Notes: generated by a model not told the origin, from the letters alone. A DNA stretch of 64,000 bases from Stenotrophomonas sp. 57 (GCF_030291075.1 NZ_CP127407.1:1114001-1178000), one strand, 5' to 3'. Positions 25,055 through 34,851 are shown, numbered from the stretch's first letter. Translations and numbers: made by a program.

Positions 25055-25699
25055 TCAGGCGTTGCGGCGACGGCGCAGTACGTAGCCCAACAGCAGGGCG
25101 CCGCCGAGCAGCGCGCCACCGAAGCCGACGCCGGGCAGCAGCACGGCGACCGGCAGCAGCAGGGCGATCAGGCTAACGCCCCAGCCGAGGCCGTCGTTGC
25201 CCGCCGTGGGGCGCTGCGGGCCGGCCAACAGGCGGTCCAGGCTGAGCGCACCGCCGCCGTTGAGGATCAGTGGGAGCAGCATGGCCAGGAAGAGCAGCGG
25301 CAGCTTGAAGTTGCCGTAGCCCTGGTCGGTGATCGCATAGCCCTGCCAGAGTTCGCCCAGGCCGTTCCACTGGCCGGGCCAGTGCACAGCGGCGATGGCA
25401 ACAAGGGTCAGCACCCAGAAGATGTAGGCCACCGAGCGCGTGGCCAGGCCCAGCAGCAGCATCACAGCGCCCACCAGTTCCAGCCAGGTGGCCAGCTGCC
25501 AGTTGAGTGACGCAGGCAGGGTGGAGAACGGGAACGGGAAACGCCCTTCCAGGTCGGCGAACCAGTTCTGGCCGGCCAGCTTCTCGCGGCCGGATTCAAA
25601 GAACTCCCAGGCCAGCAGGGTGCGCAGCGCCAATGGCGAGAGCCAGCGGCCGACGGCGTCCAGGCGCGGCGTGTACACGGAAGAGGCGGTGCTGATCAT
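25055..25699 (-). CDS. DoxX-family membrane protein of the bufferin-like locus
   Basis: 214 residues from ATG 25699. DoxX fold with four core helices ([80 protein letters not shown]) plus a C-terminal helix and basic tail ([10 protein letters not shown]). It is first in the leftward set, 100 bases before the precursor gene. DoxX proteins commonly accompany DUF692/DUF2063 genes. They are thought to affect redox or quinone-linked steps at the membrane, but the role is not established. Confidence 0.85.
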   Translation of the reverse strand: MISTASSVYTPRLDAVGRWLSPLALRTLLAWEFFESGREKLAGQNWFADLEGRFPFPFSTLPASLNWQLATWLELVGAVMLLLGLATRSVAYIFWVLTLVAIAAVHWPGQWNGLGELWQGYAITDQGYGNFKLPLLFLAMLLPLILNGGGALSLDRLLAGPQRPTAGNDGLGWGVSLIALLLPVAVLLPGVGFGGALLGGALLLGYVLRRRRNA

Positions 25700-26068
25700 G
25701 GGGGTGTCCTGCGGGCCAGTGGTCGATGGAGGCCATTTCAGGCGGCGCAGGTATCGGCAACGTGTGCTGTTGCCCGGGGTTTTGTCAGCGACTGTGGCTG
25801 TGTTAGGGGTTTCGTACAGTCAGATACAAAGGCGCCGGGTCGGGCGTTCACCGGGCATGGCCTGGCGCTATCGGGTGGAGAAGGTTCCCCGCATGTACGC
25901 GCGAGGACACCCGGCTGCGGTTGCACCGGGCCATGCCCGGCGGCCGAATGTATCCAACTGTAGGAACCCGCCGCCGCCCTACAGTCCGGTACAACTCTGC
26001 CTCGCAGCGAAACAGCGCCGATACATCCCCAGGCGGAAATGGCCACTCCCAACACCGGAGTACCCCCC
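25700..26068. other. Intergenic region upstream of the DoxX gene and the alpha/beta hydrolase gene
   Basis: 369 bases between divergent genes, with no convincing gene. It holds two GC-rich dyads, GGCGCCGGGTCGGGCG...CCGGGCATGGCCTGGCG around 25830-25868 and CCGGGCCATGCCCGGCGG at about 25927-25944, similar to the palindromes at 33952 and 47033. Promoters for both directions should lie here. An AT-richer patch at 25800-25826 (TTAGGGGTTTCGTACAGTCA) is the best place for the DoxX promoter. No sigma-factor gene accompanies the locus. Confidence 0.4.
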
Positions 26069-26863
26069 ATGATCCGCATCACCCTGCTCGCCGCTGCCCT
26101 CGCCCTTGCTGGCGTCGCGACGCCGGCGTTCGCCGACGAGGCCGATGCCGGCGCCCCGCCCACCGTCATCCTGGTACACGGCGCCTTCGCCGATGGCTCC
26201 AGCTGGAACAAGGTCATCACCACGTTGCACGATTGGAAGCTGCCGGCGGTGGCGGTGCAGAACCCGCTCACCTCGCTGGCCGACGATGTGGCCGCCACCC
26301 GTCGCGCGATTGCCGCTGCACCGGGCAAGGTCGTGCTGGTCGGCCACAGCTGGGGCGGCACGGTCATCACCGAAGCGGGCAACGATCCCAAGGTGCAGGC
26401 GCTGGTGTACGTGGCCGCATTCGCACCGGATGCCGGGCAGTCATCGGCACAGCAGGGCGAGGGTTATCCGGTCGGCCCGGGCCTGACGCGCCTGGAGGAG
26501 AAGGACGGCTACCTGACCCTGCCAGCCGACGCCATCGCCCAGGACTTCGCACCGGATGTGATGAAGAAGACCGCCGCACTGTTGTACAGCACGCAGGTGC
26601 CATTGAAGGCCAGCGCTCTTGGTGAGCCGGTCCGCGTGGCCGCATGGCGCAGCAAGCCGAGCTGGTACGTGCTCAGCCGTGACGACCGCATGTTGTCGCC
26701 GCAGCTGCAGGCGGCCACCGCAAAGCGCATTGGCGCGCAGCTGCAATCGATCGGCAGCAGCCATGTGTCGCTGCTCTCGCACCCGGCCCAGGTGGCTGAC
26801 AGCATCCTGGAAGCCGCAGGCGTGAAGCCGGCCGAACTGCCGCTGGCCGAGCAGGGGGGCTGA
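26069..26863 (+). CDS. Exported alpha/beta hydrolase
   Basis: 264 residues from ATG 26069 (GGAG eight bases upstream). Signal peptide MIRITLLAAALALAGVATPAFA. The fold shows the oxyanion segment VILVHGAFADGSSW, the nucleophile elbow GHSWGG with Ser94, and a late histidine (SSHVSLLSHP). Proteins of this group resemble plant-type salicylate or hydroxynitrile-lyase-like esterases and bacterial exported esterases. The substrate cannot be read from sequence. Three bases separate it from the thioredoxin-like gene, so they share a transcript. Confidence 0.87.
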   Translation: MIRITLLAAALALAGVATPAFADEADAGAPPTVILVHGAFADGSSWNKVITTLHDWKLPAVAVQNPLTSLADDVAATRRAIAAAPGKVVLVGHSWGGTVITEAGNDPKVQALVYVAAFAPDAGQSSAQQGEGYPVGPGLTRLEEKDGYLTLPADAIAQDFAPDVMKKTAALLYSTQVPLKASALGEPVRVAAWRSKPSWYVLSRDDRMLSPQLQAATAKRIGAQLQSIGSSHVSLLSHPAQVADSILEAAGVKPAELPLAEQGG

Positions 26864-26866
26864 ACG

Positions 26867-27412
26867 ATGGCCGGGCTGCGTGTGTATGCACTGCCGTTGT
26901 TGCTGGGCCTGCTGGGTGGGGCGGCGCTGCTGATGGCCTGGCCCAGCCCGGCGGCCGATGCGCATCCGGCGCAGGCCGCTCCTGCTGCCGGGTTCGATGG
27001 CGGCGGGCCCTGGCACAACAGCCCACCGCTCGCGTTGAACCAGCTGCGAGGGCAGGTGGTGCTGGTCGAGTTCTGGACCTATGCCTGCAGCAACTGCCTC
27101 AACGTGGCACCGCATGTGCACCAGTGGCATGCACGTTACGCGCGGCAGGGCCTGCAGGTGATCGGCGTGCATACACCGGAGTTCGCCTACGAAGGCCTGC
27201 CTGGCAATGTGCGCAAGGCCATCGCGCGGCTGGATATCACCTGGCCGGTGGTGCAGGACAACCAGTACCGGATCTGGAACGCCTGGGGCAACCGCTTCTG
27301 GCCGGCGCTTTACCTGGTCGACCGGCAGGGCAGGGTGGTCTACCGCCACTACGGCGAAGGCGACTACGCACGTACCGAAAGCGAGATCCAGCGCCTGCTG
27401 GCCAGCCCCTGA
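26867..27412 (+). CDS. Thioredoxin-like exported protein with CSNC motif
   Basis: 181 residues. An N-terminal membrane anchor or signal (VYALPLLLGLLGGAALLMAW) precedes a TlpA/DipZ-like thioredoxin fold: LRGQVVLVEFWTYACSNCLN holds the redox pair Cys74-x-x-Cys77, and NRFWPALYLVDRQGRVVYRH carries the cis-proline. The TYACSNC form is typical of the C-terminal domain of DipZ-type proteins. It probably reduces disulphides or peroxides in the periplasm. It is followed within 57 bases by the two-component genes. Confidence 0.87.
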   Translation: MAGLRVYALPLLLGLLGGAALLMAWPSPAADAHPAQAAPAAGFDGGGPWHNSPPLALNQLRGQVVLVEFWTYACSNCLNVAPHVHQWHARYARQGLQVIGVHTPEFAYEGLPGNVRKAIARLDITWPVVQDNQYRIWNAWGNRFWPALYLVDRQGRVVYRHYGEGDYARTESEIQRLLASP

Positions 27413-27469
27413 GCCGCGCTACCATGGCCGCGCCGCGCGGCCTTGACCTCCGTCTTCATCGAGAACGCA

Positions 27470-28206
<737 letters not shown>

Positions 28207-28210
<4 letters not shown>

Positions 28211-29520
28211 ACGCCCGCGCGCGCCGCCTGCCGTGGCCGCGCACGCTGTCGGCGCGCCTGCTGCTGGTGCTGCTGGGCGGGTTGATCCTGGCCCATGCAC
28301 TGTCCTTCGGTCTGTTGTTCTACGAACGCTACCAGTCCACCCGCAGCATGATGCTGCGCAACCTGGACGAGGATGTTGCAGTGAGCGTGGCCCTGCTGGA
28401 ACACCTGTCGGCCGACCAGCGCCAGGCCTGGGTGCCGCGGTTGGAGCGGCGTACGTACCGCTACCTGTTGCGCCCGGCAGAGGCCGGCCCGGCATTGGAA
28501 ACCGATCGTGCGCGCCAGGTCACCGCCATCATCGATGACAGCCTGGAACGCCGCTATCCGCTGCAGGCGCGGCAGGTGGCACGCCTGCCGGAACGTTTCG
28601 AAGTGGAGCTGCGCCTGCACGACGGTTCACCGTTGACCATCGAAGTAACACCGTCGGGCCTGCCGCTGGCGCGCTGGCTGCCGGCCGTGCTGCTGGCGCA
28701 GCTGGCCCTGCTGCTGGTATGCGCGTGGCTGGCGGTGCGGCTGGCATTGCGCCCGCTGCGGCAGCTCTCGCACGCCGTCGAGCAACTGCAGCCCGGCAAG
28801 GACGCACCGATGCTGCCCGAAGACGGCCCCGCCGAAGTGGGCACGGCCGCAGCCGCGCTCAATGCACTGCAGGCGCGCATCCGTGGCCATGTCAGCGAGC
28901 GGCTGCAGATTCTGGCGGCCATCTCGCACGATCTGCAGACGCCGATCACGCGCATGAAGCTGCGCGTGGAAACCCTGCCCGAAGATGCCACCCAGCAGCG
29001 CCTGCTGGATGACCTGGACCACCTGGGGCAACTGGTGCGCGAAGGCGTGGCCTATGCGCGCAGCAGCCACGTGGCCAGTGGCGCGCCGGTGGCGATGGAT
29101 CTTGGCGCGTTCCTCGCCAGCGTGGTGGGCGACTATGAAGACATGGGCAAGGCGGTCAGTGGTGGCGCGCCCACAGGCCTGACCGTGCAGACCTGGCCGC
29201 AGCCGCTGCGGCGGGTGGTCGGCAACCTGGTCGACAACGCGTTGCGCTACGCCGGTAGTGCCGAGATCGAGGCGGGGCGCGATGCAGCAGGCCGGCCGTG
29301 GATCAGCGTGTCCGACCGCGGCCCCGGCATTCCGGAGGACCAGCTGCAGGCCGTGCTGGCACCGTTCCATCGGCTGGAAAGCTCACGCAACCGCGATACC
29401 GGCGGCACCGGGCTGGGCCTGGCCATCGCCGTGCAGCTGGCGCAGTCGCTGGGCGGCTCGCTGCGGCTGCACAACCGGGAGGGCGGTGGCCTGCGGGCCG
29501 AATTGCAGCTGCCGGGGTAA
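28207..29520 (+). CDS. EnvZ-like sensor histidine kinase
   Basis: 437 residues. Two membrane helices (about 17-40 LLLVLLGGLILAHALSFGLL; about 160-180 AVLLAQLALLLVCAWLAVRL) flank a short periplasmic sensor. HAMP follows (LRPLRQLSHAVEQL), then the H-box with His241 (AISHDLQTPITRMKL), and ATP-binding boxes NLVDNALRYA (N), DRGPGIP (G1) and GGTGLGLAIA (G2). It phosphorylates the regulator encoded just upstream. A complete palindromic repeat lies directly after the stop. Confidence 0.95.
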
Positions 29521-29526
29521 CTGGCG

Positions 29527-29564
29527 GGGTCGGATCCCTTTGCGGGAGCAAAGGGCTCTGACCC
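29527..29564. repeat. GGGTCGGATCCCTTT...AAAGGGCTCTGACCC hairpin repeat
   Basis: Inverted repeat with arms of about 16 bases. It is the same family as 42607-42645 (in the other orientation), with partial copies at 22027 and 56697. It is distinct from the SMAG repeats and lies six bases after a stop codon. Confidence 0.75.
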
Positions 29565-29648
29565 GGATGTGGGATCTGCGACGTTCCTGCATGGCACCAG
29601 GATCAGCGATCATCTGCAGCGAGTGTTGAAACCAGGGAGCACTACGCA

Positions 29649-30662
29649 ATGCAGGGACGCCAGCCTTCAATCGGGCACGCACGCCGTATCGCGCTGCTGA
29701 TCAGTGCAGGGTTGCTGCTGGCCTGCCAGCGCTCGCCGGATATACCGGCCGAGCACACGCCTGCGGTCCCACCGGCGCTGATGCCGACCGCCAGCGCCGA
29801 CCTCTCTCCGCTGTTGGATGCGCTGCCGACCTGTGCGCTGGACGGCTGGTACATCGACCTTCAGACCGATCGCCCGGCCCATCCCTGGCTGGCCGTGAAC
29901 GCGCCGAAACCCTGCAGGGTGGATGAGGAAAACGAGATCGCCACGTTCTGCGTGCGGGGGCAATGGAAAGGATTGCCGGTGGAGGAGGTGATCCTTCCGA
30001 CGATGACGTTCGTTTCGTTCCGTGGGGCGAAGATCGGCCTGCCGCTGGAGAAGGCACGTCCCATCGTCCGCCAGCGCTTCGGGGAGGAGTTCCCGGGTGG
30101 TGCGGCTTACGAAGCGGGCCGCGAGCCGAAGCTGATGGCCGATCCCGAGGATGCGCAGCGCTCGTGGCTGCTGTGCAGCACACCGGAGCCGGGAGACGAC
30201 CTGGGCAACCAGGCAGGCGTGAGCTATTCAGGGATGAACCTGCCCTACGACCACGACGGATGCAGCTATCGCTACAGCCCGGTCGATTTCTGCGATGCGC
30301 AGCACGTGGCGCGCGTCGAGGAAGCCCTCAGCAACGAGAAGCCCAACTTCAACCAGCACTACCTGCTGGTGCAGGTCGATGATCGCCCCGAGTTCTTCCA
30401 GCGCTCGGTGGTGCTGGTCGACACCCGCACGGGTCGAGCCACGCCATTGCCGGTGGATGCGTTCACCGGGCCAGCGGAGAAGGGCGGAGACACCAGCCGC
30501 TACGGAACCCTGGAAACGGGCGTTGACCAGCAGCAGTTCTGCCTGGATGGCGCGCTGCTGGTCTACCGTGTGTTCGAGGAAGGACGGTTCTGCTTTGGCT
30601 TTGACGGTGAGCGCTTCACCGGGCACGGGACGCAGTACATGCAGCAGATGGATGGCCGATGA
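29649..30662 (+). CDS. Lipoprotein of unknown function
   Basis: 337 residues from ATG 29649. Signal with lipobox (IALLISAGLLLACQRS, lipidated Cys at about 26). The mature part has scattered cysteines (LPTCALDGWY, PKPCRVDEEN, ATFCVRGQW, LCSTPEP, GCSYRYSPVDFCDA, QFCLDGALL, RFCFGFDGE), many of them likely disulphide-bonded. It contains the motif FVSFRGAKIGLPLEKARPIV. I do not recognise the family. It probably sits in the inner leaflet of the outer membrane. Confidence 0.75.
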   Translation: MQGRQPSIGHARRIALLISAGLLLACQRSPDIPAEHTPAVPPALMPTASADLSPLLDALPTCALDGWYIDLQTDRPAHPWLAVNAPKPCRVDEENEIATFCVRGQWKGLPVEEVILPTMTFVSFRGAKIGLPLEKARPIVRQRFGEEFPGGAAYEAGREPKLMADPEDAQRSWLLCSTPEPGDDLGNQAGVSYSGMNLPYDHDGCSYRYSPVDFCDAQHVARVEEALSNEKPNFNQHYLLVQVDDRPEFFQRSVVLVDTRTGRATPLPVDAFTGPAEKGGDTSRYGTLETGVDQQQFCLDGALLVYRVFEEGRFCFGFDGERFTGHGTQYMQQMDGR

Positions 30663-30740
30663 CCAGTACTTCACCCCGACCGTGACACCCTGCCCGGAAC
30701 CTGCACCCACGGGAACGAGGCTGTTGAAGGCGAATACGCA

Positions 30741-32000
30741 ATGACGGTGGCGCGGCAGCGCTCGATGTGGGTGGCCGGCCTGTCCACGGTAGTGGAGTGG
30801 TACGACTTCACCCTGTACCTGTACTTCGCCACGGTGCTGTCGCGGGTGTTCTTCGGCGGTGGCGAGCAGGCGCTGCTGGCGACACTGGCCGGCTTTGCGG
30901 TGTCCTACCTGATGCGCCCGCTGGGCGCGCTGTGCTTCGGCCATCTCGGCGATCGGCTCGGCCGGCGCTGGATGCTGCTGGCGTCGATGGCGTTGATGGC
31001 CGCGGCGATGCTGGCCACCGCGCTGCTGCCGACCGCCGCCACCGCAGGCACCACCGCTGGCGTGCTGCTGCTGGTATTGCGCTGCGTGATGGCGTTTTCG
31101 GTGGGCGGCGAATACACCGGCGTGGTGGCCTACCTGCTGGAAAGCGCACCCGTGCGGCGACGAGGCCTGGTGACCTCGCTGGCGTCGGCCGCCAGTGAAG
31201 TGGGCGCGCTGCTGGCGGTGGCGATTTCCGCGCTTACGGTCGCGCTGCTGCCCACCGCGCAGCTGGACAGCTGGGGCTGGCGCATTCCGTTCTTCGTCGG
31301 TGCCGCGCTGGCGCTGGTGATCCTGGTCGCGCGCTCGGGCATGCACGAATCGCCCGAGTTCGAGCGCCAGCGGCGCGAGGGCAGCATTCCCGCCACGCCG
31401 CTTCGGCATGTGCTGCGCAATCATCCGGCAGCAGTGGTGCGCACCTTCGCGATCTCGGCGCTGGGTTCGATCACCTACTACGTGGGCATCACTTACGTGC
31501 CGGCATTCCTGCATGCGCAGGGCCACGACGAAGGCGACGCGTTGTGGCTGTCGACGATTGCGGCAGTGGCGGTGATTGCGATCACCCCGCTGTGCGGTGC
31601 GTTGTCCGACCGCGTGGGGCGCCGGCCGATGCTGCTGGGATTGACCGTGCTGGCGGCGCTGCTGCCGCTGTCGCTGTTCGCGTGGATGGCGCAGGCTTCG
31701 GTGTGGGGCATCGCGCTGGCCGCGGTGCTGCTGGCCTGCGTGGCCGGTGGCGTGAGCGCGGTCGCGGCCCCGGCCACGGCCGAGCAGTTCCCGGGCGAGG
31801 GCCGGGTAAGCGGGCTGGCATTGGGGGTGACCATGGCCACGGCGGTGTTCGGCGGCGCGACACCGTGGCTGGCGCAGTGGTGGGTGGAGCGCAGCGGCTG
31901 GGCAGCGGCGCCGGGCGCGATGATCGCGCTGGTGGCGGTGCTGGTGCTGCCGGTGCTGTGGACCCTGCCCGAGACGACCCCGGGCAGGGGCAAGCGCTAG
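30741..32000 (+). CDS. MFS transporter, metabolite:H+ symporter (MHS/ShiA-ProP-like) family
   Basis: 419 residues, 12 membrane segments. The opening TVVEWYDFTLYLYFATVLSR is the diagnostic start of the MHS group (EWYDF). Further family motifs are LMRPLGALCFGHLGDRLGRR (loop 2-3), GGEYTGVVAYLLESAP and LCGALSDRVGRRPMLLGL. Members import shikimate, citrate, alpha-ketoglutarate, proline/betaine and similar compounds; the substrate is not evident. It converges on the nucleoside hydrolase gene with only four bases between. Confidence 0.9.
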   Translation: MTVARQRSMWVAGLSTVVEWYDFTLYLYFATVLSRVFFGGGEQALLATLAGFAVSYLMRPLGALCFGHLGDRLGRRWMLLASMALMAAAMLATALLPTAATAGTTAGVLLLVLRCVMAFSVGGEYTGVVAYLLESAPVRRRGLVTSLASAASEVGALLAVAISALTVALLPTAQLDSWGWRIPFFVGAALALVILVARSGMHESPEFERQRREGSIPATPLRHVLRNHPAAVVRTFAISALGSITYYVGITYVPAFLHAQGHDEGDALWLSTIAAVAVIAITPLCGALSDRVGRRPMLLGLTVLAALLPLSLFAWMAQASVWGIALAAVLLACVAGGVSAVAAPATAEQFPGEGRVSGLALGVTMATAVFGGATPWLAQWWVERSGWAAAPGAMIALVAVLVLPVLWTLPETTPGRGKR

Positions 32001-32004
32001 GCGA

Positions 32005-32952
32005 TCAGACCTTCAGGGTCTGCTCGATGTCGGCCAGTACCGCGGCCGCATCCACGCCGATGGCGACGGACTGCAGCACGTGGCCATCCCACACGCTGGG
32101 GCCGAAGCCCATGCCTTCCGGCTTCGGAATGGTCATGCCACGGGCAACGCCGTCGGTGGCCACGCGCACGCTGGCACGTTCGAACTGGAACAGCTCCGGA
32201 CGGGTCAGCGCGATGCAGGCGCAGCAGTCGTGCACGACCATGCCCTTGTGGCCGGCCTGCAGGTAGAAGTCCACGTAGTCCTGCGACAGCGCACGGACCA
32301 GCTCGGCGTCGGCGCCGCCGAGGGCGGCCAGCTTGTCCAGGCCGTCGCGGTCCATTTCCACGCGGGTGGTCACGTCCAGGCCGATCGCGGTGACCGGCCA
32401 ATCGGTGGTGAACACCACATCGGCTGCTTCGGCATCGCCCCAGATGTTGGCCTCTGCGGCCGGGGTGATGTTGCCGTTGACGTGGAAGGCGCCGCCCATG
32501 AGCACCACGCCGCGCACAAGGCCGGCGATGTCCGGCGCCTGCTGCAGGGCCAGGGCCAGGTTGGTCATGCGGCCGACCGCGACCAGGGTCACTTCACCCG
32601 GGTGGGCGCGGACCAGGTCGATGATCAGCTGGTGGGCCGGGCGCGCATCGGCAGCCACGTCCAGCGCAGCCGGCACCGGGTGGTTGCCCAGGCCGTTGTG
32701 GCCATGGATGTGCACCGGCCAGGCTTCCGGGGTGGCTTCCGGCTGCAGCGGGCCAGCGGCGCCGCGCGCGACCGGGGCGGCAAAGCCCCAGGCCTGCTTC
32801 AGGTACAGCGCATTGTGCGTGGTGGACTCCACCGAGGCATTGCCGAAGGTGGTGGTGACGCCGATCAGGTCGATCTGCGGGTGCTTGTGCAGGTACAGCA
32901 GGGCCAGGGCGTCGTCGACGCCCGGGTCGGTATCGAAAATGACTTTCAGCAT
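32005..32952 (-). CDS. Inosine/uridine-preferring nucleoside hydrolase
   Basis: 315 residues. Calcium-binding active-site motif DTDPGVDDALALL at the N-terminus (Asp8, Asp13, Asp14), with FHVNGNITPAAEANIWGDAE and TTDWPVTAIGLDVT further on carrying the remaining ligands. It hydrolyses the N-glycosidic bond of ribonucleosides to base and ribose in salvage. No signal peptide. Base preference cannot be predicted. It converges with the MHS transporter. Confidence 0.93.
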   Translation of the reverse strand: MLKVIFDTDPGVDDALALLYLHKHPQIDLIGVTTTFGNASVESTTHNALYLKQAWGFAAPVARGAAGPLQPEATPEAWPVHIHGHNGLGNHPVPAALDVAADARPAHQLIIDLVRAHPGEVTLVAVGRMTNLALALQQAPDIAGLVRGVVLMGGAFHVNGNITPAAEANIWGDAEAADVVFTTDWPVTAIGLDVTTRVEMDRDGLDKLAALGGADAELVRALSQDYVDFYLQAGHKGMVVHDCCACIALTRPELFQFERASVRVATDGVARGMTIPKPEGMGFGPSVWDGHVLQSVAIGVDAAAVLADIEQTLKV

Positions 32953-33103
32953 GTTGTTGTTCTTCTTCTTCCGTGTGGTGCGGGGGGCGCCGGCGGCCCG
33001 GAGACAGGCCGGCGCGCCCTACATTGTCCCATCTTCATGACAGGCAGGGCGAACCGGGGCGGCGGTGCTATCGTCAGGGGGTATCCACGGAAGGAGAACC
33101 GCC

Positions 33104-33562
33104 ATGAAGACCCCCGCGATCCTGCTGGCCGGCCTGTTGTGCCTGGGCGCCGTCGCGCCGGCATTGGGCACCTCGGTGGTGCCGAAGCCGCTGGAGGAAA
33201 TGGTGGCGGAAGCCGGCCAGATCGTCCGCGCCAAGGTGGTCGACGTGGAGATGGTCGATGGCAAGGGACGGCGGCTGACCGATCCTGGATCGCGCACCGG
33301 GCCAGGCCTGGACAACGAAATCCGCCTGGTGCTGCAGGTGCAGGAAGTGCTGCGGCCGCGTGAGGGCAAGGTGCCGGCGACGATCCGGGTGCCGCTGTGG
33401 ACGATGTGGCATTACACCTTGGGCCATATCCGCGAGGCCACGCTGGGCAGCGAAAGCCTGTTCCTGCTCAAGGGCGAGCGCCATGCACCGGTCTATCCGA
33501 CGGGTTTCCAGCGGCCACTGAATGAGCGCGCGCAGATCCAGTCATTGATGGTGGCGCCATGA
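33104..33562 (+). CDS. Small exported protein, unknown
   Basis: 152 residues from ATG 33104, with AAGGAG upstream. Signal peptide MKTPAILLAGLLCLGAVAPALG. The mature domain reads like a short beta-sheet protein (AEAGQIVRAKVVDVEMVDGK, EIRLVLQVQEVLRP, ATIRVPLWTMWHYTLGHIRE, ESLFLLKGER). Similar small proteins are common in Xanthomonadaceae and Proteobacteria without assigned role. It is followed 31 bases later by a membrane microprotein. Confidence 0.7.
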   Translation: MKTPAILLAGLLCLGAVAPALGTSVVPKPLEEMVAEAGQIVRAKVVDVEMVDGKGRRLTDPGSRTGPGLDNEIRLVLQVQEVLRPREGKVPATIRVPLWTMWHYTLGHIREATLGSESLFLLKGERHAPVYPTGFQRPLNERAQIQSLMVAP

Positions 33563-33593
33563 CCGCGCCGGTTCGCTGCTGCGGAGGCATGCC

Positions 33594-33920
33594 ATGCTGG
33601 TGGTGACTCTGGCCCTCATCGCCCTGGTGCTGGGCCTGAACCTGGTTGCCACGTATGTGGTGTTGCAGCGCGACCACGTGTCGGTGGGAGGGCGGATGGT
33701 GCAGCTGCTGCTTGTCTGGCTGCTGCCGCTGGTTGGGGCGATCCTGTGCATGGCGATCGCCACCGCCGATGGCCCGGTCAGCCGCGGTGATGGCAGCTTC
33801 GCGGGCAGCCACGATTTCTCGGGCGGGTATGCCAGTGACAGCCACGGCAGCCACAGCCATGGCGGATCGGACTGCAGCAGCGACAGCGGCGGCGGCGATG
33901 GTGGCAGCTGCGGCGATTGA
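33594..33920 (+). CDS. Small membrane protein with Gly/Ser/His-rich cysteine-containing tail
   Basis: 108 residues. Two helices (LVVTLALIALVLGLNLVATY; MVQLLLVWLLPLVGAILCMA) are followed by a low-complexity tail (about 60-108) of repeated Asp/Ser/His/Gly, including DSHGSHSHGGSDCSSD and a final GGSCGD. The tail could bind metal ions or be a disordered linker. No family recognised. Start at ATG 33594 within GGAGGCATGCCATG, which gives a ribosome site. Confidence 0.65.
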   Translation: MLVVTLALIALVLGLNLVATYVVLQRDHVSVGGRMVQLLLVWLLPLVGAILCMAIATADGPVSRGDGSFAGSHDFSGGYASDSHGSHSHGGSDCSSDSGGGDGGSCGD

Positions 33921-33951
33921 GGCGCAGATAGCGATCCGCAGCCATCGGCAG

Positions 33952-33970
33952 CGCCGGGCCATGCCCGGCG
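33952..33970. repeat. CGCCGGGC-CAT-GCCCGGCG hairpin repeat
   Basis: Perfect 8-bp stem around a three-base loop, just beyond the stop of the GntR-type gene. Similar hairpins occur at about 25927 and 47033. Confidence 0.6.
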
Positions 33971-33984
33971 AGGCAACAGCCAGC

Positions 33985-34704
33985 TCAGCCGCCGCCTTCG
34001 GTCGGCAGCGGTGCGGGCACGTTCAACAACCCACCATCGGCCACGTACGCGGCCAGCGCCTGGCCCTGGCTCAGCAGGTGCCGTTCCATCGTGCGCTCTG
34101 CCGCCTGCGCGTCACGGCGGCGGAAGCAGTCCATCAGCTCGCGATGCTCGGCCAGCGACTGCGCGGTGCGGCCCGGTGCGAGCAGCTGGCGGCCGCGATG
34201 CATCTTCAGGATGCGGTGCAGGTCGTGGGTGATACGGATCAGCCACGGGTTGCCGGCGTAGTGCTGCACGGTCTCGTGGATGAGGTAGTTGTTGCGGTAG
34301 TACTCGGCAATGTTGCCGTTGGCGGCAGCCGCTTCCATCGCCGCATGCAGGTTTTCCAACTGCTGCACGCCGGCATCGTCGATGTGCTTGACCGCCTCAT
34401 GCGCGCAGCGCCCTTCCAGCATCGCCATCACCGGGAACAGCTGGTTGAGGTCTTCCAGGGTGAGCCGGGTGACTCGCGCACCGCGGCCGGCATCGATCTG
34501 CACCAGCCCTTCGGCGGCCAGCAGCTTCACCGCCTCGCGCAGCGGCGTACGGCTGATGCCGAGTTCCTCGCACAGCGCGGGTTCGTCGATCCATTCGCCC
34601 GGCGGCAGCCGGTAATCGTAGATGCGCTCGCGCACATGCTCGGCCACCTCTTCGTACAGAGGTGCGCGCTTCTTCGGCGAACGCGGGGCGGGAGCAATGG
34701 CCAT
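33985..34704 (-). CDS. GntR/FadR-family regulator, probable malonate-locus regulator (MdcY-like)
   Basis: 239 residues from ATG 34704. N-terminal winged helix (YEEVAEHVRERIYDYRLPPG, EPALCEELGISRTPLREAVK, VQIDAGRGARVTRLT) and C-terminal FCD domain (LFPVMAMLEGRCAHEAVKHI, NNYLIHETVQHYAGN, SLAEHRELMDCFRRRDAQAA), whose His/Asp residues bind a metal and a carboxylate ligand. It is the last gene on the same strand as the malonate decarboxylase set, where Acinetobacter has the malonate-responsive repressor MdcY. Malonate or a CoA ester is the likely effector. The name is by analogy. Confidence 0.85.
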   Translation of the reverse strand: MAIAPAPRSPKKRAPLYEEVAEHVRERIYDYRLPPGEWIDEPALCEELGISRTPLREAVKLLAAEGLVQIDAGRGARVTRLTLEDLNQLFPVMAMLEGRCAHEAVKHIDDAGVQQLENLHAAMEAAAANGNIAEYYRNNYLIHETVQHYAGNPWLIRITHDLHRILKMHRGRQLLAPGRTAQSLAEHRELMDCFRRRDAQAAERTMERHLLSQGQALAAYVADGGLLNVPAPLPTEGGG

Positions 34705-34764
34705 GGTGGAAAGTGTACTGCCTCCCTGCGTGGAACCTGTAACGCGGTGCGGAAACACGGCTTG

Positions 34765-34851
34765 GTAGAGTCGACCAACGGTCGACTGCGCTTCGCATGG
34801 ATGCCGAAGATCCCGCGCTGCGCGCGATAGTCGACCAATGGTCGACTCTAC
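34765..34851. repeat. SMAG-type repeat, variant with GTCGACCAA(C/T)GGTCGAC stem
   Basis: GTAGAGTCGACCAACGGTCG on the left and the reverse copy GTCGACCAATGGTCGACTCTAC on the right, 30-odd bases apart. It has the same GTAG/CTAC ends as the other SMAG repeats but a different stem sequence. Confidence 0.85.

Noticed and set aside
25814-25827. GTACAGTCAGATAC as a regulator-binding site
   Set aside because: Only the outer three bases are palindromic; not enough to call an operator.
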